A stretch of DNA of 5,091 bases from NCBI GenBank assembly GCA_958419975.1, contig CATZIG010000151.1:1-5091 (forward strand), read 5' to 3'. The first letter of the stretch is position 1; each line of letters starts with the position of its first letter. The position numbers were made by a program, and so were the translations under genes. Source of the stretch: an uncultured Collinsella sp. Its GTDB lineage: Bacteria > Actinomycetota > Coriobacteriia > Coriobacteriales > Coriobacteriaceae. A model generated the notes under the pieces. It was not told where the DNA came from. It searched no databases and worked only from the letters and a program-made list of their open reading frames with translations. This document shows, piece by piece, positions 1 through 5,091 of this stretch.

Positions 1-840
<840 letters not shown>

Positions 841-906
841 GTTTACTCCTTACATTCATGGACTGTCTACGCGCCACGCCGGCACGCAGAAGCACAAAAC
901 ATTCCC

Positions 907-935
907 AGTATACCCGTGCAACGGGTGCCTGTCCT
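907..935 (-). promoter_or_regulatory. Candidate purA promoter starting at the dnaB stop codon
   Basis: On the minus strand, AGGACA (935-930, four of six matches to TTGACA) is followed by a 17-base spacer and TATACT (912-907, five of six matches to TATAAT). Transcription would start near 900, leaving about a 60-base leader before purA. The spacer side contains the inverted repeat ACCCGT-TGC-ACGGGT (926-912), whose end overlaps the first base of the -10 box. The site gives purA an expression route separate from dnaB. Assigned from consensus match and position only. Confidence 0.5.
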
Positions 936-2325
936 ACTCCTCGGCATGTGCCCCATCAAGCTCATAGAACTTGGTGGATGCCGGCAGGAACATCAGGTCG
1001 ACGTCGCCGATCGGGCCCGAACGGTTCTTGGCCACGACGATACGCGTAACGCCCTCGTCGGGTCGATCGTCGCGCGAGGCTTCGGCCTCGTCGGCGGAGC
1101 GGTCCAAGAACATAACGATATCGGCGTCCTGCTCGATAGAGCCCGATTCACGAAGGTCGGAAAGCTGTGGGCGCTTGCCGGTACGGGATTCGACCTGACG
1201 CGAGAGCTGCGACAGCGCGATGAGCGGGATCTTGAGCTCCTTGGCCATGATCTTCAGACCACGCGACATCTCCGAAACCTCGACGGTACGGCTCTCGGAG
1301 CGGCGTCCCGGCGGAGGACTCACCAGCTGCAGGTAGTCCAGGATGATGATTGCCTTCTCCTTGTTATGGAGCATACGGCGGCTCTTGGCGCGAATCTCGG
1401 TCACTGTGGTGCCGGGCGTATCGTCAATCAGAATATCGAGCTTGGACAAGGTCTGCGTAGCCTCGTTGATATTGGCCCACTGTTCGGGGCTAATGCGGCC
1501 CATGCGGAAGTCACTGATCGAGATCATGGCGTAGGCGCAAATCAGACGCTGGGCAATTTCTTTGCCCGACATCTCCAGCGAGAAGAAGCCGACGGTATAA
1601 CCAGCAGCGGCAGCGTTAAGTGCCAGGTTCAGAGCGAACGACGTCTTACCTACAGCAGGACGGGCGCCGATGATGATAAGCTGGCCCTCGCGGAAGCCCA
1701 TGAGCATACGGTCGAGTGACGGAAAGCCCGTGGGCACGCCCGCAGCCTGGCCACCGGCCTGGCACACTTCCTCGGCCTCGTTATAGGCCTCGACCATAAA
1801 CTCGGTCAGCGTCTTGTAGCTCGACTTGACCTCGCGCGCCGTAACCTTGAGCAGCTTGCTCTCGGCTAGCTCCACGACCTCTTTGGTGTCGGTGGGGGCG
1901 TTATATGCCAGCGCGTTGATCTCGTTGGTGGCGCCGATCAGCTCACGCAGCATCGAATCGCGGCGAACGATGGCGGCATGGTGCTGCCAGTTGACGAGCG
2001 ACAGGGTCTGACCCATCAACTCCAAAATGTACGCTTCGCCGCCCACGGCATCGAGCTTGTTGATGCTTCGCAGGTAATCGATTAGCGAGATGGAGTCGAT
2101 GGGGATGCGGCTGTTGTACATATCGACCATCGCGGTATAGATGGTCTTATGAATGGGCCGGTAGAAGTCATCGGGCTGCAGCTCGACCTGGGCCTCTTCG
2201 ACCACCTCGGGCGATAGCAGCATAGCGGCCAGTACATTGGCCTCTGCATCTTGGTTTTGGGGAAGACCCAACTTTGAGCCGCGGTCCTCGACCGTCAGCC
2301 CGGTCTCCCTATCGTCATATGCCAT
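934..2325 (-). CDS. dnaB: Replicative DNA helicase DnaB
   Basis: DnaB is the hexameric ATP-driven helicase that unwinds DNA at the replication fork and recruits primase. With the start at 2325 the protein has 463 residues, a normal length. The N-terminal domain (about residues 20-120) includes the family stretch LPQNQDAEANVLAAMLLSPE. A linker leads to the RecA-like ATPase domain (about 190-460). Visible motifs are Walker A GARPAVGKT (220-228, Lys227), Walker B IIILDYLQL (326-334, Asp330), SQLSRQVESR (372-381), the DLRESGSIEQDADIV motif (390-404), and KNRSGPIG (433-440), whose Arg435 is the expected arginine finger. No intein interrupts the Walker A site, unlike some mycobacterial dnaB genes. 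The frame also has ATGs at 2337 and 2331. I prefer 2325 because GAGG at 2335-2332 lies six bases before it and no good ribosome binding site precedes 2337. It is separated from rplI by a strong terminator. Confidence 0.97.
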   Translation of the reverse strand: MAYDDRETGLTVEDRGSKLGLPQNQDAEANVLAAMLLSPEVVEEAQVELQPDDFYRPIHKTIYTAMVDMYNSRIPIDSISLIDYLRSINKLDAVGGEAYILELMGQTLSLVNWQHHAAIVRRDSMLRELIGATNEINALAYNAPTDTKEVVELAESKLLKVTAREVKSSYKTLTEFMVEAYNEAEEVCQAGGQAAGVPTGFPSLDRMLMGFREGQLIIIGARPAVGKTSFALNLALNAAAAGYTVGFFSLEMSGKEIAQRLICAYAMISISDFRMGRISPEQWANINEATQTLSKLDILIDDTPGTTVTEIRAKSRRMLHNKEKAIIILDYLQLVSPPPGRRSESRTVEVSEMSRGLKIMAKELKIPLIALSQLSRQVESRTGKRPQLSDLRESGSIEQDADIVMFLDRSADEAEASRDDRPDEGVTRIVVAKNRSGPIGDVDLMFLPASTKFYELDGAHAEE

Positions 2326-2358
2326 GAGCATCCTCATTCATATCGCTTGCGAGCATCC

Positions 2359-2367
2359 ATAGTATCA
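2359..2367 (-). promoter_or_regulatory. Candidate extended -10 element for dnaB
   Basis: The minus strand reads TGATACTAT, a match to the TGn-TATAAT extended -10 pattern with four of six core bases. There is no convincing -35 box 17 bases upstream, where the DNA is a GC run (2382-2398). Transcription would begin near 2352, giving a leader of roughly 27 bases before the preferred dnaB start. A second possible -10, TATATA at 2438-2433, lies further upstream inside an inverted repeat. Since the rplI terminator blocks most readthrough, dnaB needs a promoter somewhere in 2338-2478. Which one is used cannot be settled from sequence. Confidence 0.3.
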
Positions 2368-2412
2368 GCCACGGTCCCAAAACGCGCCGCGCGCCGCCAA
2401 TCATCACCGAAC

Positions 2413-2427
2413 TAAACGGATAAACGG
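2413..2427. repeat. Tandem heptamer TAAACGG x2 upstream of dnaB
   Basis: The plus strand carries TAAACGG at 2413-2419 and again at 2421-2427, one base apart (8-base period). The second copy abuts and shares base 2427 with the inverted repeat 2427-2442. Close direct repeats beside a palindrome in a promoter region suggest protein binding, but no known regulator is recognised. Confidence 0.5.
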
Positions 2428-2442
2428 TCCTGTATATAGGAC
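2427..2442. promoter_or_regulatory. 16-bp inverted repeat upstream of dnaB, possible operator
   Basis: The plus strand reads GTCCTGTATATAGGAC. The arms GTCCT and AGGAC are perfect complements, the central TATA is also symmetric, and only one base pair between arm and centre breaks the symmetry. It lies about 100 bases upstream of the dnaB start and contains a TATATA that could act as a -10 box. The symmetry fits a dimeric DNA-binding protein. The protein is unknown and the function is inference. Confidence 0.4.
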
Positions 2443-2478
2443 TTTGACGCAACGTTCACCATGACACTCACTCAGCGC

Positions 2479-2518
2479 AAAAAAACAAAAGGGCGCCCTG
2501 GTTTCCCAGAGCGCCCTT
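2479..2518 (-). terminator. Rho-independent terminator after rplI
   Basis: Read on the minus strand, a 13-bp stem (arms 2518-2506 and 2501-2489, one G-U wobble) closes on the GNRA-type loop GAAA. It is followed directly by TTTTGTTTTTTT (2490-2479). It begins 32 bases after the rplI stop codon. This is a very strong intrinsic terminator and marks the end of the rpsF-ssb-rpsR-rplI transcript. On the plus strand there is no equivalent T-run, so the orientation is clear. Confidence 0.95.
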
Positions 2519-2550
2519 CTTAGAACAAGATTGTTGCGTTGCAGCAAATG

Positions 2551-3090
2551 CTACTCGGCAGCAGCCTCAGTCTCGACCTCGGCGGTCTCGGCCTCGGCGG
2601 CCTCAGCGGCCTCCTCGACCTCAGCCTCGGCAGCGAGCTCCTCGGCGGTAACGCCGACGAGAACGACAACCTCGGCCTTGATCTCGCGGTACAGCGAGAT
2701 GGCAACGGTGTGGGCACCGGCAACCTTGATGGGCTTACCGAGCTCGACGCGCTTGCGGTCGATGTCCATACCGAGCTGAGCCTTGATGGCGTCAGCGATC
2801 ATAGCGGCGGTAACGGAGCCAAAGAGGATGCCCTCGTCGCCGACCTTGACGTCAACGGTGACCGTCTTGCCCTCGAAGGCAGCCTTGGTCTCGTTGGCGG
2901 TAGCCAGACGGACGGCCTCGCGCTTGGCGATGTTGTTGCGACGCTCGTCAAGCTGCTTGAGGTTGCCCTTGGTGGCGGCAACAGCGAGCTTCTTGGGGAA
3001 CAGGAAGTTCTCAGCGTAACCCTGAGCGACCTCTACGACGTCACCCTCGCCGCCCTTGCCCTTGATCTCATCGAGAAGAATAACCTTCAT
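2551..3090 (-). CDS. rplI: Ribosomal protein bL9 with an Ala/Glu-rich C-terminal tail
   Basis: L9 binds 23S rRNA near the base of the L1 stalk and helps keep reading frame fidelity. The N-terminal rRNA-binding domain (about 1-52) carries the family pattern MKVILLDEIKGKGGEGDVVEV...GYAENFLFP. A long connecting helix (about 41-75) leads to the C-terminal domain (about 76-147) with GDEGILFGSV. The protein has 179 residues, while typical L9 has about 148-150. The extra residues 149-179 contain 13 Glu and 13 Ala out of 31 and no basic residue, so the tail is strongly acidic and probably helical or disordered. The start at 3090 has an AAGGGAGA ribosome binding site at 3104-3097. The gene begins 15 bases after the rpsR stop codon, so the two are co-transcribed. 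A terminator follows. No frameshift is needed to explain the tail, which is in frame and ends in a TAG at 2553-2551. Confidence 0.97.
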   Translation of the reverse strand: MKVILLDEIKGKGGEGDVVEVAQGYAENFLFPKKLAVAATKGNLKQLDERRNNIAKREAVRLATANETKAAFEGKTVTVDVKVGDEGILFGSVTAAMIADAIKAQLGMDIDRKRVELGKPIKVAGAHTVAISLYREIKAEVVVLVGVTAEELAAEAEVEEAAEAAEAETAEVETEAAAE

Positions 3091-3105
3091 GATGCGTCTC
3101 CCTTC

Positions 3106-3372
3106 TTAGCCGCGGTCGCGGTTGCCACGAGAGGAAACCACGGGGACGGTGTACGGCAGGAGAGCCATCTCGCGGGCGCGCTTGATGGCGTTGGCGATGT
3201 CATGCTGATGCTGCGTGCAAGCGCCAGTGACGCGACGGGGCTTGATCTTGCCACGGTCGGTCATGTACTTACGGAGAAGCTGAGTGTCCTTATAGTCAAT
3301 GAACTCAGTGTTCTCCTTGCAGAACTGGCAGTACTTACGACGCGGCTGACGTGCAGAAAAATCATTAGCCAT
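3106..3372 (-). CDS. rpsR: Ribosomal protein bS18
   Basis: S18 is a small 30S platform protein that forms a heterodimer with S6. The protein is 88 residues and carries the core RRKYCQFCKENTEFIDYKD (11-29) and GKIKPRRVTGACTQHQ (41-56), ending with the conserved ALLPYTV region (70-76). The start ATG is at 3372-3370. The frame is open further upstream to 3423, but those codons give no S18-like sequence and 3372 has an AAAGG site at 3386-3382. Cys15 and Cys18 (CxxC) together with Cys52 and His55 (CxxH) could bind zinc, as in the cysteine-containing form of S18. The zinc role is inferred. The gene lies between ssb (72 bases upstream, with a hairpin in the gap) and rplI (15 bases downstream). Confidence 0.97.
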   Translation of the reverse strand: MANDFSARQPRRKYCQFCKENTEFIDYKDTQLLRKYMTDRGKIKPRRVTGACTQHQHDIANAIKRAREMALLPYTVPVVSSRGNRDRG

Positions 3373-3391
3373 GTCAAAATACCTTTCATTT

Positions 3392-3417
3392 GGCAACTTC
3401 GGCGAACCGAAGCCGCC
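3392..3417 (-). promoter_or_regulatory. RNA hairpin between ssb and rpsR
   Basis: The minus strand can fold into an 11-bp stem with two G-U wobbles (arms 3417-3407 and 3402-3392) capped by a UUCG loop. It ends five bases before the rpsR ribosome binding site (AAAGG, 3386-3382). No T-run follows, so it is not an intrinsic terminator. It may stabilise the 3' end of the ssb message, serve as a processing site, or tune rpsR translation. The structure is seen in the sequence. The role is not known. Confidence 0.6.
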
Positions 3418-3444
3418 TCTCACTCAAAAATAGGTGAACAACCC

Positions 3445-3897
3445 CTAGAACGGGATGTCCTCATCGTAGACGTCGACCGCGGGCGGCGTAGCCACCGGTG
3501 CGGCAGGACGTGCTGCGGGCGCGGGAGCTGCGGGGGCGTAACCGCCCTGATCGTAGCCACCCTGGCCACCACGGGAGCTCATAAACTCGATCTCATCGAC
3601 GATGACCTCAAGTTTGCTCCGGCGCTGGCCGTCGCGCTCCCAAGAGCTGTAGCGCAGCTTGCCCTCGATCGCGACCTTGTTTCCCTTTGCCAGGAAACGG
3701 CTCACGGCCTCGGCGCGGGTGCCGAACATGGTGCAGTCGACAAAGTTGGGATAGTCCTCCCACTCGCCAGTCTGCGCGTTGCGGCGACGATCGTTCACGG
3801 CGACGCCAAAGGACAGAACCTGGGTTCCGCCGGCGGTGGCGCGCAGCTCGGGATCGCGGGTGAGGTTACCGGTGATGTTCACTCGATTGATGCTCAT
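3445..3897 (-). CDS. ssb: Single-stranded DNA-binding protein SSB
   Basis: SSB coats single-stranded DNA during replication, repair and recombination, and recruits partner proteins through its C-terminal tip. The 150-residue protein has an OB-fold domain (about 1-106) starting MSINRVNITGNLTRDPELR, with aromatic DNA-contact candidates including Trp46, Phe52 and Trp86. A flexible Gly/Gln/Ala/Pro-rich linker follows (107-143). It ends with the acidic tip DEDIPF (145-150), the canonical partner-docking sequence. Length and architecture are those of the main replicative SSB, not a plasmid or phage form. The start at 3897 lies 48 bases after rpsF. AAGAGGAAG (3915-3907) serves as a slightly distant ribosome binding site. 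Just upstream, a small GGGC/GCCC hairpin (3928-3917) is possible. Position between rpsF and rpsR is conserved across many bacteria. Confidence 0.97.
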   Translation of the reverse strand: MSINRVNITGNLTRDPELRATAGGTQVLSFGVAVNDRRRNAQTGEWEDYPNFVDCTMFGTRAEAVSRFLAKGNKVAIEGKLRYSSWERDGQRRSKLEVIVDEIEFMSSRGGQGGYDQGGYAPAAPAPAARPAAPVATPPAVDVYDEDIPF

Positions 3898-3945
3898 AAC
3901 TCACTACTTCCTCTTGGGGCACAAGCCCAGTCCAAAACGACAGTC

Positions 3946-4239
3946 TTACTCCTGGTCGTCGCGACGGACGATCATGTGGCGGACCACAGCGTCGGTGATG
4001 CGCAGGACGCGATCAAGCTCGGCGATCTGGGTAGGATCTGCGTGGAAGTTGATGAGGGTGTAGTCACCATCGGTGAGGTCGTTGATCTCGTAGGCGAGCT
4101 TGCGCTTGCCCCACTCGTCAACGGAGTCGACCTTGCCAGCGCCCTCAGCGATCGTGGTATCGATACGCTTCATAACAGCGAGACGAGTCTCGGGGTCGAG
4201 CGACGGGTCAACAAAGAACAGCAGTTCATAAGCCTTCAT
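3946..4239 (-). CDS. rpsF: Ribosomal protein bS6
   Basis: S6 binds the central domain of 16S rRNA as a heterodimer with S18 in the 30S platform. The 97-residue protein begins MKAYELLFFVDPSLD and has the family patterns WGKRKLAYEI (43-52) and DGDYTLINFHAD (57-68), followed by the C-terminal helix and strand. It ends with a short charged tail RRDDQE. I place the start at 4239. The frame extends to an ATG at 4260, but those residues are not S6-like, and the ribosome binding site overlaps that extension. It is the first gene of the unit; its leader and promoter lie directly upstream. Confidence 0.97.
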   Translation of the reverse strand: MKAYELLFFVDPSLDPETRLAVMKRIDTTIAEGAGKVDSVDEWGKRKLAYEINDLTDGDYTLINFHADPTQIAELDRVLRITDAVVRHMIVRRDDQE

Positions 4240-4243
4240 ATTG

Positions 4244-4252
4244 TCACCTCCT
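4244..4252 (-). promoter_or_regulatory. Strong ribosome binding site of rpsF
   Basis: The minus strand reads AGGAGGTGA, a full complement to the conserved 3' end of bacterial 16S rRNA. The AGGAGG core lies seven bases before the ATG at 4239. It fixes the rpsF start at 4239 and not at the upstream in-frame ATG at 4260. The same bases can pair with the loop of the leader hairpin at 4266-4294. Confidence 0.9.
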
Positions 4253-4265
4253 CTGGGCAAATGTG

Positions 4266-4294
4266 GCTTCAGGTCGTGAAGGTGCGCCTGAAGC
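4266..4294 (-). promoter_or_regulatory. Leader hairpin of rpsF, possible autoregulatory element
   Basis: On the minus strand an 8-bp perfect stem (GCTTCAGG, 4294-4287, with CCTGAAGC, 4273-4266) holds a 13-base loop. It sits between the candidate promoter and the ribosome binding site, 13 bases upstream of AGGAGGTGA. Loop bases CACCUUC (4284-4278) can pair with GGAGGUG in that site over seven bases with one G-U. This would form a pseudoknot hiding the start region. Many bacteria have an mRNA leader before rpsF that is bound by the S6:S18 pair. I cannot confirm that this hairpin matches that consensus. Confidence 0.5.
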
Positions 4295-4310
4295 AGGAAA
4301 AGACTTGGTA

Positions 4311-4339
4311 ATAATATCTTTCAACCTCCTAGGCTGCAA
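4311..4339 (-). promoter_or_regulatory. Candidate promoter of the rpsF-ssb-rpsR-rplI unit
   Basis: On the minus strand, TTGCAG (4339-4334) is followed by a 17-base spacer and TATTAT (4316-4311, five of six matches to TATAAT). Transcription would start near 4304, giving a leader of about 65 bases that contains the whole hairpin. The -35 box is weak (TTG plus poor matches) and is overlapped by the inverted repeat 4333-4350. This is the best minus-strand candidate I found in the gap before rpsF. Confidence 0.5.
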
Positions 4340-4350
4340 GAATATGCAGC
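4333..4350. promoter_or_regulatory. 18-bp inverted repeat over the rpsF -35 box
   Basis: The sequence GCTGCA-AGAATA-TGCAGC has perfect 6-bp arms around a 6-base centre. The left arm coincides with the -35 hexamer of the candidate rpsF promoter, so a bound protein could block RNA polymerase. Function inferred from position only. Confidence 0.4.
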
Positions 4351-4697
4351 TACAACCTCATGACCTCCACATATGCCCATACTCGCACGACGTTTCAAGC
4401 GCATTCCAACCAAATGCTGACCAAAAGCTTGACGGATCTGTGGACAAGATACGGTGCCGTGAGGACAAGCTGAGCCAAGTCGCAGGTCAACGGGCGCATG
4501 GTTGTGGTCACAAAATGCATACCAGTGGCCCACAGCACCACCCAAAGATTTTTAAATTCATTGCCAAATCGCTTATAAATACCCCTTTTGAACAATTGAG
4601 TTGATCAACCACGCTGGTCGGAAGCCGTTTTTTGGCACCTCAAACCCACTGCAACGCCAAGCGCGGCAAAGCGTTTTAAAAAATGCCAACTTTTCTG
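4351..4697. other. Gene-free divergent intergenic region
   Basis: This stretch separates the rpsF promoter region from the tRNA promoter. Reading frames of 60-113 codons exist on both strands, but none shows a recognisable family, a sound ribosome binding site or gene-like composition. Visible items are TTGTCCACA on the minus strand (4447-4439), identical to an actinobacterial-type DnaA box; the short inverted repeat TTGTG-GT-CACAA (4502-4513); an AT-rich run (about 4547-4606); and the palindrome GTTGATCAAC (4600-4609). No RNA gene was recognised. Confidence 0.6.
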
Positions 4698-4726
4698 TTT
4701 GCACTTTGCGATTCCTCGTGTATACT
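4698..4726 (+). promoter_or_regulatory. Promoter of the tRNA-Ser genes
   Basis: TTTGCA (4698-4703, four of six) is followed by 17 bases and TATACT (4721-4726, five of six). An AT-rich tract (TTTTAAAAAA, 4674-4683) lies upstream where an UP element would contact the RNA polymerase alpha subunit. Transcription should begin near 4733, about ten bases before the first mature tRNA base. Confidence 0.7.
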
Positions 4727-4742
4727 GACTTTCGCATTTAAC

Positions 4743-4833
4743 GGAGAGTTGTCCGAGTGGCCGAAGGAGCACGATTGGAAATCGTGTAGGCGTCAAAAGC
4801 GTCTCCAGGGTTCAAATCCCTGACTCTCCGCCA
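4743..4833 (+). tRNA. tRNA-Ser, anticodon GGA
   Basis: Ninety-one bases including an encoded CCA end. The 7-bp acceptor stem pairs GGAGAGT (4743-4749) with ACTCTCC (4823-4829), with discriminator G4830. The anticodon stem CACGA/TCGTG encloses loop TTGGAAA, with anticodon GGA at 4777-4779, reading UCC and UCU. A long variable arm (about 4787-4805) with a short stem is the class II feature of serine tRNA. The T-arm is CAGGG-TTCAAAT-CCCTG (4806-4822). All arms are intact. Confidence 0.97.
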
Positions 4834-4841
4834 GTTAATTC

Positions 4842-4872
4842 CAAAGCAGGCCTTCGAGCCTGCTTTGTTTTT
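4842..4872 (+). terminator. Terminator-like hairpin between the two tRNA-Ser genes
   Basis: A perfect 10-bp stem pairs CAAAGCAGGC (4842-4851) with GCCTGCTTTG (4858-4867) around the loop CTTCGA. It is followed by five T (4868-4872). It starts eight bases after the CCA of tRNA-Ser(GGA) and ends nine bases before tRNA-Ser(CGA). It has the form of an intrinsic terminator with a short U-tract, so termination may be partial. It could also act as a tRNA processing signal. Confidence 0.8.
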
Positions 4873-4881
4873 ACCTCACGC

Positions 4882-4972
4882 GGAGGGGTGGCAGAGTGGT
4901 TGAATGCGGCGGTCTCGAAAACCGTTTGGCCTGTATAAGGTCACGAGGGTTCGAATCCCTCCTCCTCCGCCA
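4882..4972 (+). tRNA. tRNA-Ser, anticodon CGA
   Basis: Ninety-one bases including an encoded CCA end (4970-4972). The acceptor stem pairs GGAGGGG (4882-4888) with CTCCTCC (4962-4968), with one G-U, and discriminator G4969. The anticodon stem GCGGT/ACCGT encloses loop CTCGAAA, with anticodon CGA at 4916-4918, reading UCG. The variable arm (4926-4944) forms a 4-bp GGCC/GGTC stem, as expected for class II serine tRNA. The T-arm is GAGGG-TTCGAAT-CCCTC (4945-4961). No promoter of its own is evident; the upstream hairpin would limit readthrough from the first tRNA. Confidence 0.97.
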
Positions 4973-5091
4973 GTTTAGTTGCGACATTAGTGAACTCGCA
5001 TTAAGACAAGAAATTGCAACGACGCGGGATTCGAACCGAGTTTTCTGGCGTTGATGTAAAGAAAAGTGCGATCGTGCGAGTTTTCTACGAT
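4973..5091. other. Non-coding end segment with short repeats and a T-arm-like piece
   Basis: No gene is seen here and no clear terminator follows tRNA-Ser(CGA). The segment has an inverted TGCGA/TCGCA pair (4980-5000). GGTTCGAATCCC on the minus strand (5037-5026) resembles the core of a tRNA T-arm, but its flanks do not pair. The rest of a tRNA on that strand is absent. The segment runs off the window. Confidence 0.5.
5037..5086 (+). repeat. Direct repeat CGAGTTTTCT, two copies 40 bases apart
   Basis: CGAGTTTTCT occurs at 5037-5046 and 5077-5086. GTGCGA also occurs twice (5066-5071 and 5074-5079), and AGAAAA at 5060-5065 is complementary to the second TTTTCT at 5081-5086. The second copy lies near the window edge, so a longer array could continue beyond it. 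Confidence 0.5.

Noticed and set aside
916..1719. 267-codon open frame on the plus strand opposite dnaB
   Set aside because: It is antisense to the conserved DnaB ATPase domain and has no recognisable features.
2539..4311. 590-codon open frame on the plus strand across rplI, rpsR, ssb and rpsF
   Set aside because: It is the antisense of four clear genes. In GC-biased DNA the frame opposite a real gene is often open. It matches no known protein, and its ATG has no sound ribosome binding site.
4321..4595. Overlapping minus-strand frames of 74 and 66 codons upstream of rpsF
   Set aside because: They overlap each other, contain many Cys/His by chance and have no family match or gene-like context.
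4263..4604. Small open frame of 113 codons in the divergent gap, plus strand
   Set aside because: It overlaps the rpsF leader and promoter, has no ribosome binding site and resembles no family.
4617..4636. GCC-GTTTTTT-GGC as a possible terminator
   Set aside because: The stem is only three base pairs and no transcript would end here.
4351..4697. Chromosomal origin in the divergent gap
   Set aside because: Only one DnaA box is present; origins carry clusters of boxes.
4605..4796. 63-codon minus-strand frame overlapping the first tRNA-Ser
   Set aside because: It runs through the tRNA gene and its promoter on the opposite strand, so it is spurious.

Overview
The window is a slice of a chromosomal housekeeping locus, not an accessory island. 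It has moderately high GC, alanine- and glycine-rich proteins and actinobacterial-looking sequences. The order rpsF-ssb-rpsR-rplI-dnaB, here followed by purA, is the layout seen in Actinobacteria. The protein sequences look most like a Coriobacteriia member such as Collinsella or a relative. That placement is recognition from memory, not a search result.

All protein genes lie on the minus strand, so they read from right to left. The set starts at a candidate promoter at 4311-4339. A short structured leader (4240 to about 4304) precedes rpsF (ribosomal protein S6). Then come ssb (single-stranded DNA-binding protein), rpsR (S18) and rplI (L9, with an unusual Ala/Glu-rich tail). A textbook intrinsic terminator at 2479-2518 ends this unit. 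dnaB (replicative helicase) follows with its own upstream region, which holds a 16-bp inverted repeat and a tandem heptamer. purA (adenylosuccinate synthetase) comes last. It has a candidate promoter beginning at the dnaB stop codon and is cut by the left edge of the window after 280 codons.

On the plus strand, diverging from rpsF, are two serine tRNA genes: tRNA-Ser(GGA) with a good promoter, then tRNA-Ser(CGA). A terminator-like hairpin lies in the short spacer between them. About 350 bases between the rpsF promoter region and the tRNA promoter hold no convincing gene. The last 119 bases contain short repeats and a piece resembling a tRNA T-arm on the opposite strand.

Functionally, the unit joins translation (S6, S18, L9) with replication (SSB, DnaB) and, next door, purine synthesis (PurA). 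S6 and S18 bind each other in the 30S platform. SSB and DnaB work together at the replication fork. I found no CRISPR array, transposase, toxin, phage gene or new defence system. The observations worth a second look are RNA and DNA structures: a leader hairpin whose loop can pair with the rpsF ribosome binding site, an 11-bp hairpin just before rpsR, palindromes in the rpsF, dnaB and purA promoter regions, the hairpin between the tRNAs, and the L9 tail.
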